Part shown: positions 47,746 through 56,412 of the stretch, in pieces
Numbering within the stretch: the stretch's first letter is position 1
Layout: each line of letters starts with the position of its first letter
Position numbers and translations under genes: made by a program
The notes under the pieces: model-generated
What the model saw: only the letters and a program-made list of their open reading frames with translations
Told to the model about the DNA's origin: nothing
Databases searched by the model: none
Assembly: GCA_046328475.1 (NCBI GenBank)
Contig: JAXLWN010000006.1
Span: 62,001-126,000 of the forward strand
Direction of reading: 5' to 3'
DNA: 64,000 bases
Origin: CADCWN01 sp046328475
GTDB taxonomy: Bacteria > Chloroflexota > Chloroflexia > Thermomicrobiales > CADCWN01

Positions 47746-48141
47746 ATGAGCGGGATGACAGGCGGCAACTGGCGCACAACATCGCCAGGAGTGTGGCTCG
47801 GGCGCTTGCTCGGCGGACCAGGCTTCACCGCCGCCGAGGTGCGCGAACTCCTCGCCGCCCGCAGCGACAGCGCGCGTTCCCGCGCCGTCCGCCAATGCCT
47901 CGCCCGCCCCGGCGACTGGCTCAACCCGCCCCCGGACGCCTTCACCCTCCCCTGGCGCTACCAGCGCCACGTCCCACGCATCGCCTTCTGGTACGCGCGC
48001 GGCGAGAGCATCCCCGCCATCGAAGCCCAACTCAGCGGCGTCGTCAGCACCTGGGCCGTCGAGCGCAGCCTCGCCGTCGCCTGCGCCCGCATCGCCGTCT
48101 GCCTCAACCGCGACCCCGCCACCTACGGCCTCGCCCGCTGA
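47746..48141 (+). CDS. Hypothetical protein, possibly helix-turn-helix
   Basis: A 131-residue basic protein. FTAAEVRELLAARSDSARSR and IAFWYARGESIPAIEAQLSG both look like helix-turn-helix segments; the second is followed by AVERSLAVACARIAVCLNRD. No match that I can name. ATG 47746 follows agagggg. Adjacent to a low-GC SUKH gene. Confidence 0.55.
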   Translation: MSGMTGGNWRTTSPGVWLGRLLGGPGFTAAEVRELLAARSDSARSRAVRQCLARPGDWLNPPPDAFTLPWRYQRHVPRIAFWYARGESIPAIEAQLSGVVSTWAVERSLAVACARIAVCLNRDPATYGLAR

Positions 48142-48172
48142 TCCTGACTTGGTCGGAAAGTCTAGGATAGGC

Positions 48173-48763
48173 GTGAGAGCCAGTCGGCAACGTTGGAATG
48201 CAAGGGTTGATGCGGTGGCTGATGACGAGATCGTTGCCCTTGTCTCGCAGATCAATCAGATTGCAACGTACTACCACGCACTGCCCGATCTTCCGCTGCC
48301 GTTGCCAATGCGCTGCATCGTCCTTCCGTCCCTGCTTTGGGAACCGGACATGCTTGAGCAGCCACTGGAGCTAGCACTGCCAAAGGATCTTCGCGCGCTC
48401 TGGAAAAGAACCTCCGGGCTCATTCTCTTCGAGGATCTCTTATTTGGACTTTGGGGGCTCGTGATCTGGTCGCCAGATCAAGCTTTGTCACGTCATACTC
48501 GCTATAGCAACGACTGGGCAGACGATGATCGTTGTCTACGGCCAGGCGATCTGCTCATTGGCGAATTCTTGGGTGATCTCGAACAGATAGTTATCCGCTG
48601 CGATCCCCAGCAACTGGACTTCGGCTCCGTACTTATCGCCCAACCGATCGACCCGCGCGAAGACTGGCCTGTGGTAGCTAACTCACTCAGCGGGTTCTTG
48701 ACCCGTTTTATCGAAACAAATCTTCGCCGATTCGGAGAAAAATACTGGGAGCACTACAGATGA
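48173..48763 (+). CDS. SMI1/KNR4 (SUKH)-family protein, low G+C
   Basis: About 196 residues. PLELALPKDLRALWKRTSGL starts a typical SUKH fold, followed by WGLVIWSPDQAL, RPGDLLIGEFLGDLEQIVIR and a C-terminal helix FLTRFIETNLRRFGEKYWEH. SUKH proteins are commonly immunity proteins for polymorphic toxins, but free-standing ones occur. Three 60-base lines counted by hand give about 50-55% G+C, well below its neighbours, which suggests acquisition. No toxin gene is next to it. The start is uncertain (GTG 48173, or TTG 48149). A terminator hairpin follows the stop. Confidence 0.75.
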   Translation: MRASRQRWNARVDAVADDEIVALVSQINQIATYYHALPDLPLPLPMRCIVLPSLLWEPDMLEQPLELALPKDLRALWKRTSGLILFEDLLFGLWGLVIWSPDQALSRHTRYSNDWADDDRCLRPGDLLIGEFLGDLEQIVIRCDPQQLDFGSVLIAQPIDPREDWPVVANSLSGFLTRFIETNLRRFGEKYWEHYR

Positions 48764-48768
48764 TCCCC

Positions 48769-48805
48769 AAGGGAGGAGCCGCAGTTAGACTGCGGCTCCT
48801 CCCTT
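48769..48805. terminator. 16-bp perfect hairpin between convergent genes
   Basis: aagggaggagccgcag (48769-48784) pairs with 48790-48805 around the loop ttaga. Six bases after the SUKH stop and 38 bases from the dehydratase stop; it can serve both. Confidence 0.8.
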
Positions 48806-48843
48806 GATTCCGGGCAGTTATACCTATATGGCAGCATCAGTCC

Positions 48844-50172
48844 CTACGACCACAGCCGATCATGACTCGGCGTCTGATCCCACTCCGGCGTCGGCTCGAA
48901 GAAGCCCCTATCCCACTCCACCAGATGCTCCTTAATCGCATCCGGATTGATCTCGAACCCCAGCCCAGGCGCTTCCGGCACCGCGATGTAGCCATTCTGG
49001 ATGATCGGCTTCGGCACCCCATCGATGAAATCGCCCCAGAACGGGACCTCATTGAAGTGATGCTCCAGCGCGATGAAATTCTGCGTCGCCGCCGCGCAAT
49101 GCACACTCGCCATCGTGCTGATCGGCGTCCCGGCCATGTGCAGCGCCATGCTGATGCCGTACTCCTGCGCCAGATCGCCGATCTTCTTCGTCTCCATGAT
49201 CCCGCCGCTCGTCGCGAGGTCCGGGTGGATGATGTTGACCGCGCGAGCCTCCAGCAGCGGCCGGAACCCCTCCTTCAGATAGATATCCTCGCCCGTGCAA
49301 ACCGGCGTATTCAGCGCCCGCTCCAGCTGCACCCACTTGTCGGTGAACTGCCAGGGCACCAGATCCTCCAGCCAGGCCAGATTGTACGGCTCCAGCGCCT
49401 GCCCCAGCCGCAGACAATCGTCGATCCCGATGTGCCCGAAGTGATCCGCCGCGATCGGCACCGCGTCGCCCACCACCGAGCGCACCTCGGCGACATACTC
49501 GCAGATCAGCGCGATCCCCTTCGGCGTCAGCCGCACATGCGTAAAGGGATGCATCAGCGTGCTGATGTTGAACAGATCCTCGACTTTCTGTTCCGAGTCG
49601 CCCGGCAGCATCCCTTGCGGCCAACTCAGCGCCCCCTCGACGCCGATCAACGGCTGCACGCCCACATCCATCTTCAGCATCGTGTAGCCCTGGGCCAACC
49701 GACGCTTCAGTTCCTGCCCCATCGCCGCGCCCGTCGGCTCATTCGGCGTGTCGCAATACATCCGGATGCGGTCGCGGAACTTCCCGCCCGCCAGCGCATA
49801 CGCGGGCACCCCATACGCCTTGCCCGCCAGGTCCATCAGCGCCATCTCGACGCCGCAGACCCCGCCCCCCTGCCGTCCGTGGTGCCCGAACTGCTTGATC
49901 TTGCGGAAAATCTTGTCCAGATTGCAGGGATTCTCGCCCAGCAACCGACTCTTCAGCATCAGCGCATAATTCTTGCTGGCGAAGTCGCGCACCTCGCCAT
50001 ACCCGCTGATCCCCTGGTTCGTATCGATCCGCACAATCGTGAAAAACCAGTTGTCCCACCCCACCGTCGCCGTGCGCAAGTCCGTAATCTTCAACTCGCT
50101 CGGCCGCGACGCCACCCGCACATTATCCTCAGGCCGCGCCTTCTCCACCTTCGCATCCTTCTTCTTCGGCAT
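48844..50172 (-). CDS. Enolase-superfamily dehydratase (mandelate racemase / galactonate dehydratase group)
   Basis: A 442-residue sugar-acid dehydratase-like enzyme. The capping domain (about 25-145) is followed by a barrel with Lys in MLKMDVGV, metal ligands Asp in PIAADHFG, Glu in WLEDLVPW and Glu in CTGEDIYL, then IIHPDLATSGGI and the general-base His in ALHMAGTPIS. This set fits the mandelate racemase subgroup with D-galactonate/mannonate-type dehydratases. The basic start MPKKKDAKVEKARPED is an extra tail. ATG 50172 or 50175 follows aaaggatagg. Substrate: probably a sugar acid; unresolved. Confidence 0.88.
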   Translation of the reverse strand: MPKKKDAKVEKARPEDNVRVASRPSELKITDLRTATVGWDNWFFTIVRIDTNQGISGYGEVRDFASKNYALMLKSRLLGENPCNLDKIFRKIKQFGHHGRQGGGVCGVEMALMDLAGKAYGVPAYALAGGKFRDRIRMYCDTPNEPTGAAMGQELKRRLAQGYTMLKMDVGVQPLIGVEGALSWPQGMLPGDSEQKVEDLFNISTLMHPFTHVRLTPKGIALICEYVAEVRSVVGDAVPIAADHFGHIGIDDCLRLGQALEPYNLAWLEDLVPWQFTDKWVQLERALNTPVCTGEDIYLKEGFRPLLEARAVNIIHPDLATSGGIMETKKIGDLAQEYGISMALHMAGTPISTMASVHCAAATQNFIALEHHFNEVPFWGDFIDGVPKPIIQNGYIAVPEAPGLGFEINPDAIKEHLVEWDRGFFEPTPEWDQTPSHDRLWS

Positions 50173-50283
50173 CATCCTATCCTTTCCCAATGCGCCCAAC
50201 CAGGCACACACCTCAGCAATTCCAGCAGCCACCGCCACCAAGCGCGCAGTCTACCACGCCCAGCCACAGCCAACAGCTTCTAC

Positions 50284-50413
50284 TTTCCTCGCGGGTGCGA
50301 TTCATTTCTTTGCGCGGTGGGAGCGACCGTGCTGCGCACCTCGCGGCCGTACTAAAAACTCCGTGCCTACACGTATGGACCGCGCAAAACTTTGAATCGC
50401 ACCCTTTCCTCGC
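50284..50413. mobile_element. Candidate MITE: 112-bp inverted-repeat element with 9-bp direct repeats
   Basis: Left arm 50293-50318 (gggtgcgattca ... tgcgcggt) and right arm 50379-50404 (accgcgca ... tgaatcgcaccc) are inverted repeats of 26 bases, perfect over the outer 12. Between them are 60 bases with no ORF. tttcctcgc stands directly on both sides (50284-50292 and 50405-50413), as a target-site duplication would. No transposase is in the window. Confidence 0.75.
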
Positions 50414-50651
50414 TCCCCTCTCTTCGTCTCTGTGCCCTCTGTGCCATCTGTGGCCCTATTCGTTTCTCTTCGTCCCTCCCCCTCGTCTCTGCGTCGTTCT
50501 CTGCGTCTCCGCGTCTCTGCGGTCTTCGTTCTCCCTTCTCTCCTCTCTCCTCCCTCCTCACCCCTCATCCTCGTCTCTGCGTCCTCTGCGGTTAAATCGT
50601 CTCTCCTCTTGGCGCTCTTGGCGTCCTTGGCGTCTTGGCGGTTCAATCGTC
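50414..50651. repeat. Mosaic tandem repeat, copy 1
   Basis: Read 5'-3' it has modules ctctgtgccctctgtgcc, then cgttctctgcgtctccgcgt, then a tctcctctctcctcc tract, then ctctgcgtcctctgcggtta, then cttggcgtccttggcgtctt ending in ggcggttca. The last module contains the stop codon of the MetE-like gene (50643-50645). The copy at 56133 has the same order and orientation. The rest of the spacer 50176-50283 shows nothing. Confidence 0.9.
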
Positions 50652-51785
50652 TCCCCACAGCCTCCCCGACGCCACCCGCGCCCCCTCCGCCAGCGCCGCC
50701 AGCTTCGCCCACACAATCTCCGGGTGAACCCGCGCACTCCCCGCCGACGTCCCAAACCCACAATCGGTCCCCGCGATGACATTCTCCCGACCCACCACCC
50801 CGGCGAACTGCTCGATCCGCTGCGCCACCACCTCAGGGTGCTCCACAAAGTTCGTCGTCGAATCGATCACCCCCGGAATCAGCAGTTTGCCATCCGGCAG
50901 CTGCACATCCTCCCATACCCGCCACTCGTGCGCGTGCCTCGGATTCGCCGCCTCAATCGAATACGCCCCCGCGCGCACCATCAGCACCAGATCGACAATA
51001 TCCCGCAACGCCACATCGTGCGTATGCGGCCCCTCATAGTTCCCCCAGCACACGTGGAACCGCACCTGCTCCTCGGGAATCCCCGCCAGCGCGTGGTTCA
51101 GCACCTCGATCCGCAGCGCCAGCGACCGCCGAAACTCCTCCAGACTCCGGTGCTTGAACTCCACATGCCGACCGAGCGCCGCATCCGGCGCATCTACCTG
51201 CAACACCAGCCCCGCATCCGCAATCGCCCGGTACTCTTCCCGCAACACATCCGCCAGCGCGTAGAGATACGCCTCCTCGCTCGGATAGTGGCGATTCGTC
51301 ATCACATCCGCCACGATCCCCGGCGACGCGGCCGGCATGAACGCCTCACCCGCACCCGCCGCCGCCGCCGCACTCGCCAGATTGCGGATATCGGTCCGCA
51401 CATCCGTATCCCCGCGCCACTCGAGCGGAGCCAGACAATACCGCCGCTGCATCCCGCCCGCAGGCAACTGGCTCGCCCACGCCGGGAAACTCTCCCGGTC
51501 GGCAAAGGTGCGCGGCTCATTGTTCTCCCCGCCCAGACCCGCCACCCTCTGGACCACATACGTGGCAAAGCTCGGCTTCCCCATCTCGCCGTCGCTCACC
51601 ACATCGATCCCCGCCTGTGCCTGCTTCCCCACCACCTCCGCCACCGCCGACGCCACCCGCGCCGCAAAGGCGTCCGCATCCACCGCCTGCCCCGCCTCGC
51701 GCGCCTGAATCATCGCCAGCAAATCGCCCGGCCTCGGCAAACTCCCCGTATGCGTCGTCAGAATCCGCTCCGTACTACGCTTCAC
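50643..51785 (-). CDS. MetE-C-like (cobalamin-independent methionine synthase / CoM-transferase superfamily) protein
   Basis: A 380-residue protein corresponding to the C-terminal catalytic barrel of MetE. ILTTHTGSLPRP (residues 8-19) is the hallmark start, GIDVVSDGEMGKPSF follows, the zinc ligands are His in VRFHVCWGNYEG with its Cys, Glu in AYSIEAANPRHAHEW and Cys in VIAGTDCGFGT. Stand-alone members include methyltransferases and epoxyalkane:CoM transferase; the exact thiol acceptor here is unknown. Its stop codon is inside the mosaic repeat. Confidence 0.85.
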   Translation of the reverse strand: MKRSTERILTTHTGSLPRPGDLLAMIQAREAGQAVDADAFAARVASAVAEVVGKQAQAGIDVVSDGEMGKPSFATYVVQRVAGLGGENNEPRTFADRESFPAWASQLPAGGMQRRYCLAPLEWRGDTDVRTDIRNLASAAAAAGAGEAFMPAASPGIVADVMTNRHYPSEEAYLYALADVLREEYRAIADAGLVLQVDAPDAALGRHVEFKHRSLEEFRRSLALRIEVLNHALAGIPEEQVRFHVCWGNYEGPHTHDVALRDIVDLVLMVRAGAYSIEAANPRHAHEWRVWEDVQLPDGKLLIPGVIDSTTNFVEHPEVVAQRIEQFAGVVGRENVIAGTDCGFGTSAGSARVHPEIVWAKLAALAEGARVASGRLWGDD

Positions 51786-51847
51786 GCACGCCCTCCCTCA
51801 ATGAACCCTGCAACGTCAGCCATTACCTCTCAGCACCGCACAAAACC

Positions 51848-51913
51848 CAGTCCGCGCAGGCGGACTTCGCGGCGACCAACGGGAGCCTTCAGCCGGGACT
51901 TCAGTCCAACGGC
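51848..51913. repeat. REP-like repeat, copy 3
   Basis: Starts cagtccgcgcaggcggactt and ends gccgggacttcagtccaacg, ten bases downstream of the alcohol dehydrogenase stop codon. The rest of 51786-51847 shows no gene. Confidence 0.88.
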
Positions 51914-51922
51914 CTCTCCGCC

Positions 51923-52978
51923 TCACCCCGCCCCGAACCGCACCCCCAGCTTAATACTCCGCTCCGGATGCTCATCGATCTCCCGATACGCCCCGACCAC
52001 CTCCTCGAACGACACCACCGGCCGCACCACCGACTCACAACGCATCCGACCCGACGCCAGCAACTCCCACGCCGTATCCGCCAACCGCTGGTGATCCCAG
52101 CGCGGGTGGTCGTAGTGCGGCTCGCTCTCCGCGCGCGGAAACACCAGCCTCGGCCGATTGCGGTGCGCCTCGTGCCCCAGGTTCAGCCCGCCCCGGAACT
52201 CGTTATACACCGCCAATACCGCCACCGTCCCACCGAACGCCAGCCCGCGCAAGGCGTGGTGCATCCCCCGCGCCGCGCCGCTCGTCTCAATCGCCACATC
52301 GACGCCCGCATTCCCTGTCGCACGCCGAATCACCAGGCCCGCATCCTCAGCCGTCGGATCGATCACCAGGTCAGCCCCCGTCTCCAGCGCCACCTGTCGC
52401 CGCGCCGCAATCGGATCGCTCGCCGCCACCCAGGCGGCCCCCGCCAATTTCGCCAGCTGCACCGCCATCAACCCGATCGCGCCCAGCCCAAAGACCGCCA
52501 CCCGGTCGCCCAACCGCACGCCACCGTCGCGCACGCCACCCAGCGCCACCGCCACCGGATCGAGGCAGACCGCCGCCTGCCACGCCATCCCATCCGGCAT
52601 ACGCCGCGCCACCGTCGGCCCCCGCCGGTTCCAGACCCAGCGCTGCGTCTCCCGCAGCGACCCATACCCGGCCACCCGGTCGCCCACCGCCACGCTATCG
52701 ACTTCCGGACTAACCTCCGTCACCACCCCCACCGCGATATTGCCGAGCGGCTGCGGGAAGTCCGATCCCGCCCCCTGGCGCGGCAACACCAGCCGCTGCT
52801 CCCCATCCCAGTAGTGCCCATCGGGAAGCTGATCGCCGCGATAGATGTGCAACTCCGTCCCGTGCTTCGGCGCACCGAACAGCGTCCGCGCCCGAATCTC
52901 GCCCGCGCGCAACGGCTCGTCCGCATACTCGCGCAGCACCGGCGTCCGCACCGCCACCGCCACCAACTCGCGCGGCAT
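51923..52978 (-). CDS. Zinc-type alcohol dehydrogenase-like oxidoreductase (MDR family)
   Basis: A 351-residue medium-chain dehydrogenase. The catalytic domain has GAPKHGTELHIYRG (about 37-50) and GVVTEVSPEVDSVAVGDRVAG; the nucleotide domain has VAVFGLGAIGLMAVQLAKLA (about 172) and GVDVAIETSG. The usual structural-zinc Cys cluster is absent, and the catalytic zinc Cys position is replaced in GAPKHGTE, so metal dependence is doubtful. ATG 52978 follows aggagg. Substrate unknown; surrounded by catabolic genes. Confidence 0.82.
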   Translation of the reverse strand: MPRELVAVAVRTPVLREYADEPLRAGEIRARTLFGAPKHGTELHIYRGDQLPDGHYWDGEQRLVLPRQGAGSDFPQPLGNIAVGVVTEVSPEVDSVAVGDRVAGYGSLRETQRWVWNRRGPTVARRMPDGMAWQAAVCLDPVAVALGGVRDGGVRLGDRVAVFGLGAIGLMAVQLAKLAGAAWVAASDPIAARRQVALETGADLVIDPTAEDAGLVIRRATGNAGVDVAIETSGAARGMHHALRGLAFGGTVAVLAVYNEFRGGLNLGHEAHRNRPRLVFPRAESEPHYDHPRWDHQRLADTAWELLASGRMRCESVVRPVVSFEEVVGAYREIDEHPERSIKLGVRFGAG

Positions 52979-53046
52979 CACGCCCCTCCTATCGGACCCA
53001 TTCGCCACATCGCTCGCTGAAACCCACCCGATAGCACAGGTCTTCC

Positions 53047-53101
53047 CAGTCCGCGCAGGCGGACTTTGTGGCCCGCAGGCCTGCGAGGCGCGAATTTATT
53101 C
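53047..53101. repeat. REP-like repeat, copy 4, containing a stop codon
   Basis: Starts with agtccgcgcaggcggact and ends in the palindrome gcgaat-tt-attcgc, in which lies the TAA stop (53096-53098, minus strand) of the next gene. Confidence 0.85.
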
Positions 53102-53833
53102 GCCAGCCTCCCTCGCCCGCCCGATCATCCCCTCGGTCGTCAGCAAAAACATCGACATCGCCATGCCCAGGAGCAACAGGTGAATCACCACGCTCCACGA
53201 CAGGATCATCCGCGCCCCATCGGTAATCTGCACTAGTCCGCTCGCGCCCGGCCCATCCCCCGCGAACTGGCTCAGCTGGTCCGCTACCCGCTCCATCTCC
53301 ACCGCCATCGCATCGACATCGCGACTGATCGCCCGCAAATCGGTCGCGTTCGTTTGCAGCGATCCGCCGGTCAGATCAATCGTGTCCGCGAGGGTACGCA
53401 ACTCTTTCGCCGTATCGCGAAAGTTCGTATCGACCCCCTCCAGCGGCTTCGTGTTCGTGAATGGGATCGTGAAATTGATCGCCGAGGCCGTATCGTCCAG
53501 CGTGCCGGCCGCGTTGCGCGTCGTCGCCGACGCCGTCCCGAGCGTCCCCTTGGCCCCATCCGCCGTCGTCGCCGCGTGATCGGCCGAATCCGCCACCGTG
53601 CGCAGCGACACCGCCACCTGCTTGAATGTCGCGCTCGACTCGCGCAATTGCGCCTGCGCCAGCGTCTGCGCCCGGTCGATCTGGCGATACGTCTTCACCG
53701 AAGCGTACAGCCCCACAATCGCCGCCAGACATCCGCAAATCGCCACCGCCCGGATGAAGACGCGCCGCCAACTGAACGAAGCCCACGCTTTCCCAACCTC
53801 GACCCGACGACCCGTTGCACTCTCTGTTGCCAT
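53096..53833 (-). CDS. Two-helix membrane protein with periplasmic-type coiled coil
   Basis: A 245-residue protein. Transmembrane helices are predicted at about residues 27-46 (VFIRAVAICGCLAAIVGLYA) and about 208-228 (MILSWSVVIHLLLLGMAMSM). Between them is a long Ala/Thr/Asp-rich helical region (TLAQAQLRESSATFKQVAVS; AISRDVDAMAVEMERVADQL) typical of coiled coils in chemoreceptor-like or MCE-associated proteins. No enzymatic motif. Start ATG 53833 was preferred over the longer basic extension. Function unknown. Confidence 0.65.
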   Translation of the reverse strand: MATESATGRRVEVGKAWASFSWRRVFIRAVAICGCLAAIVGLYASVKTYRQIDRAQTLAQAQLRESSATFKQVAVSLRTVADSADHAATTADGAKGTLGTASATTRNAAGTLDDTASAINFTIPFTNTKPLEGVDTNFRDTAKELRTLADTIDLTGGSLQTNATDLRAISRDVDAMAVEMERVADQLSQFAGDGPGASGLVQITDGARMILSWSVVIHLLLLGMAMSMFLLTTEGMIGRAREAGE

Positions 53834-53843
53834 GTTGCACCCG

Positions 53844-54614
53844 CTACGGTATCGCAAGCAGCAACTCGCCCTCCGCGCCCTTGCGCAGGCGGCCACTCAC
53901 CTCCTCCCCATTCAAGATCAGTGCCGGATTATCGCCCCAACACACCAGTTGAGCCGTATGCGGCCCGAAGTATTCGACCTCGACCTCGCCTTGCCCTAGA
54001 CGGCAGGTAATCCGCGCCAGTCCGAGTGCAGTTGCTTCCACCGCCCGCCCATCCGGCAACCGCAGCGCGAACGGACCCGGCGTCGCCGTCGCGCGCGTCG
54101 CAACTACCGCACTCCCGTCCGGATTCGTGTACAGCCAATTCGCCGACGGATCCACCGGCGCATCGAGCCGAATCCCGCCCAGCACCAGCGGACTCTCGTG
54201 ACGCTGCACCGCAAATGGCGCATCGAGCGGCACAGGCTCAACCAGCTCGCCATTCACCCGCCGCTCGACGATCTCCATATCGTCCAACCGATAGCGCAGC
54301 AGCAACTCATCGCCGCCCGAGCAATAGCGAACCTGCCGCACACCCTCAGCGGCCACCTCCTCCACCGTCGCCGCCGCAAGGTGCGCGGCAAACGCCGCCG
54401 CATCGGGAAAGCGCCCGCGCTCCGCCACTTCCACCACGACACCGCACTCAATATTGCCGCGATAGAACGGCCCACCCAGCGCCGAATACTCCCAGAACCG
54501 CTTCTCCGGTCCCTCGTAGATCACCGTCGAGAGGACCAGATCCCCCTCCTCCGCCTCCAGCCGCACCGGCGCGCTCCGCCCCAGACTACGGTGCCGCAGC
54601 GGCAGCACCCCCAC
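53844..54614 (-). pseudogene. C-terminal beta-rich part of a large protein split by an in-frame TAG
   Basis: The 256-residue open segment starts exactly after the TAG at 54615-54617 and in the same frame as the upstream ORF, so one substitution (TAG for a Tyr codon, for example) would join the two into a protein of more than 670 residues. The segment is beta-rich (FWEYSALGGPFYRGNIECGV, ITCRLGQGEVEVEYFGPHTA), like the C-terminal sandwich of heparinase-type or GH-type proteins. If translated alone it would begin at GTG just after the TAG, with no good ribosome site. Confidence 0.65.
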
Positions 54615-55883
54615 CTAGACCGCGCCATCATCGATGATCAGCGGCACCCCCGGCGGCACCTCGCACGGCAGCGCCCCCACCGGCTCGCCGCCGATCAGCA
54701 CCCTCCCCAGCCCCTCGCGCCCCGGCACGAAGACATCGAGCTTGATACTCGACACATTCTCGTGCTGCGGCAGCAAGCCATAGACGCCGATCGCCTTGTC
54801 CCGAAAGTGCAGCCCCCGAAACGCCCCCACATCGGCAATATTGTTGCTCCGCGTCCGATCCGTCGCGTGCAGCGTCCCGCCGAGCCTGCGGTCATTCAAA
54901 ATGAAGCGCGTATAGAGCACCCCGAACCCGGGCTCAGCCTCCTTGCGATAGTGCAGCATCAGATTGTCCGACTGCGCACTATACTCGCGCGACGCCACCC
55001 CAAGCGCCCAGTCCGCCGCCACCGTCGTGCTCAAATCCATGCCGAGCGCCGCATCCGCCGCCTCGCGCACCGTGAACGGATATCGCTGGTCCCGCAGCAG
55101 CGCCAACACCAGCTCCGGGCAGTGATACTCCGCCAGCGCCGCGCTTACATGCCCCTCGCCCTGCCGCAGCGGATAAAACGGCGTCTTGCGAACCAGCGCC
55201 TCATCCCCCAGCAACTTGTACAGCGTCGTCTTCAGCGACCCGCGCCCCCCGGTCACATCATTCTGATACGCCCGGCTGTGCGGCCCCGCCACCTGCGCCG
55301 TCGGCGCGTGGTAATGCGTCGCCGCGTGCAGCCACAGCCGCTCCTCCATCAACCGCGCCAGCAACCGCGTCGCCGGATCGTCGGCATGCTCCCCGATCTC
55401 CGCCAGCGCGTGCAGATCCACCCCGGCATAGGTCGGGCTGTTGTACTCGCGCGGCGCGCCCGACGCGGCGGTATACGCCGCCCACCGCGCCAGCTTCCGT
55501 GCCCCCCGCTCCACCCACCCCCGCGCGCCGAGAATCTGCCCCCCAAGAATGCTGTTGTGGCAATCGAGCAGGCAGATGTTGGTGTACGCCACCCCCACAT
55601 CCAGCCGCGCAATCTCCGCCAGCCCCAGGTGCAGCGCCGCCCGGATCGCCGCCCTGGTCCCCGCAGGCAGCTTCTCATCCGACTCCCACACAATCGCGCA
55701 CAAATGCTCCAAACAGAACTCAACCGCATTCAAATCCGCGACATAGCCATCATCGGCCATCCACGGAAAGTTCCCCTCATGAATATTCCCCCGCTGCCGC
55801 TCCTGCGTCGCCAAAACCTGATCTATAATCCGCGTCCCCACCACCGCATACGCATCACCCGACGCAAATCGTGCAGCAGACAC
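54615..55883 (-). CDS. Large (alpha/alpha)-toroid-like protein, central part, ends at in-frame TAG
   Basis: A 422-residue open frame. Conserved-looking helical motifs: YTNICLLDCHNSILGGQILG, EYNSPTYAGVDLHALAEIGE and RAYQNDVTGG. These recall heparinase II/III-like (alpha/alpha) toroid enzymes or related uncharacterised proteins; I do not recognise the family with certainty. The sense continues upstream in other frames (see next entry) and downstream in the same frame past the TAG. No signal peptide seen in this part. Confidence 0.6.
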   Translation of the reverse strand: MSAARFASGDAYAVVGTRIIDQVLATQERQRGNIHEGNFPWMADDGYVADLNAVEFCLEHLCAIVWESDEKLPAGTRAAIRAALHLGLAEIARLDVGVAYTNICLLDCHNSILGGQILGARGWVERGARKLARWAAYTAASGAPREYNSPTYAGVDLHALAEIGEHADDPATRLLARLMEERLWLHAATHYHAPTAQVAGPHSRAYQNDVTGGRGSLKTTLYKLLGDEALVRKTPFYPLRQGEGHVSAALAEYHCPELVLALLRDQRYPFTVREAADAALGMDLSTTVAADWALGVASREYSAQSDNLMLHYRKEAEPGFGVLYTRFILNDRRLGGTLHATDRTRSNNIADVGAFRGLHFRDKAIGVYGLLPQHENVSSIKLDVFVPGREGLGRVLIGGEPVGALPCEVPPGVPLIIDDGAV

Positions 55884-56060
55884 CGCGCATACCCCAACGA
55901 CTCCCGCGTCAGGTGAAACACCCCAGATCCGTCTCCGCCCGGATCAACCCGCGTTCCGCATCAAACCGCTCCGCCAGCGCCGCCTTCCCCGCCTCATACA
56001 ACCGCCGCGCCCGCTCCCCACACCGCCCATCACACCCCCTCACACCAAATCCACCAACCA
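55884..56060 (-). pseudogene. Frameshifted N-terminal part of the preceding large protein
   Basis: Reading the minus strand gives RARRLYEAGKAALAERFDAE, RGLIRAETDLG in one frame, then VFHLTRESLGYARCLLHD in another from about 55925, and then ASGDAYAVVGTRII in the frame of the 54615-55883 ORF from about 55870. These join into a plausible helical N terminus. The true start codon could not be fixed; it lies before about 56060. Confidence 0.6.
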
Positions 56061-56132
56061 TCCCATCCTATCACGCCACACCCCACCCAATGCCCCTCCC
56101 GCCAAACCACTACACCCCATTTCGTACTATCT

Positions 56133-56398
56133 TCGTTACTCGTTACTCGTTACCCTCGTCGTCTCTGTGCCCCTCTGTGCCCTCCGTGGTGTATTCGTCA
56201 TTCGTCATTCGTCACTCGTCACCGTCCCGTCTCCGCATCGTTCTCCGCGTCTCTGCGCCTCTGAGGTCTTACTCCGTTCTCTCCACTCTCCACTCTCCAC
56301 TCTCCACTCTCTTCATCCCCACGCCCGCTGCGGTAAAATCGCCTCTCGCCCTGGCGTCCTTGGCGTCCTTGGCGTCTTGGCGGTTCATCCGTCCCTTC
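56133..56398. repeat. Mosaic tandem repeat, copy 2
   Basis: Same module order and orientation as 50414-50651: ctctgtgcccctctgtgccc, then heptamers attcgtc, then cgttctccgcgtctctgcgc, then four copies of actctcc-type heptamers, then cccgctgcggtaaaatcgcc, then cttggcgtccttggcgtctt and ggcggttca. It ends 14 bases before an ATG. The upstream part 56061-56132 shows nothing else. Confidence 0.9.
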
Positions 56399-56412
56399 AT
56401 GAGGAGCCCGCA

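Noticed and set aside
54615..54617. Programmed read-through (TAG as an amino acid)
   Set aside because: A single case with no downstream structure or other TAG read-through genes; a mutation or base error is simpler.
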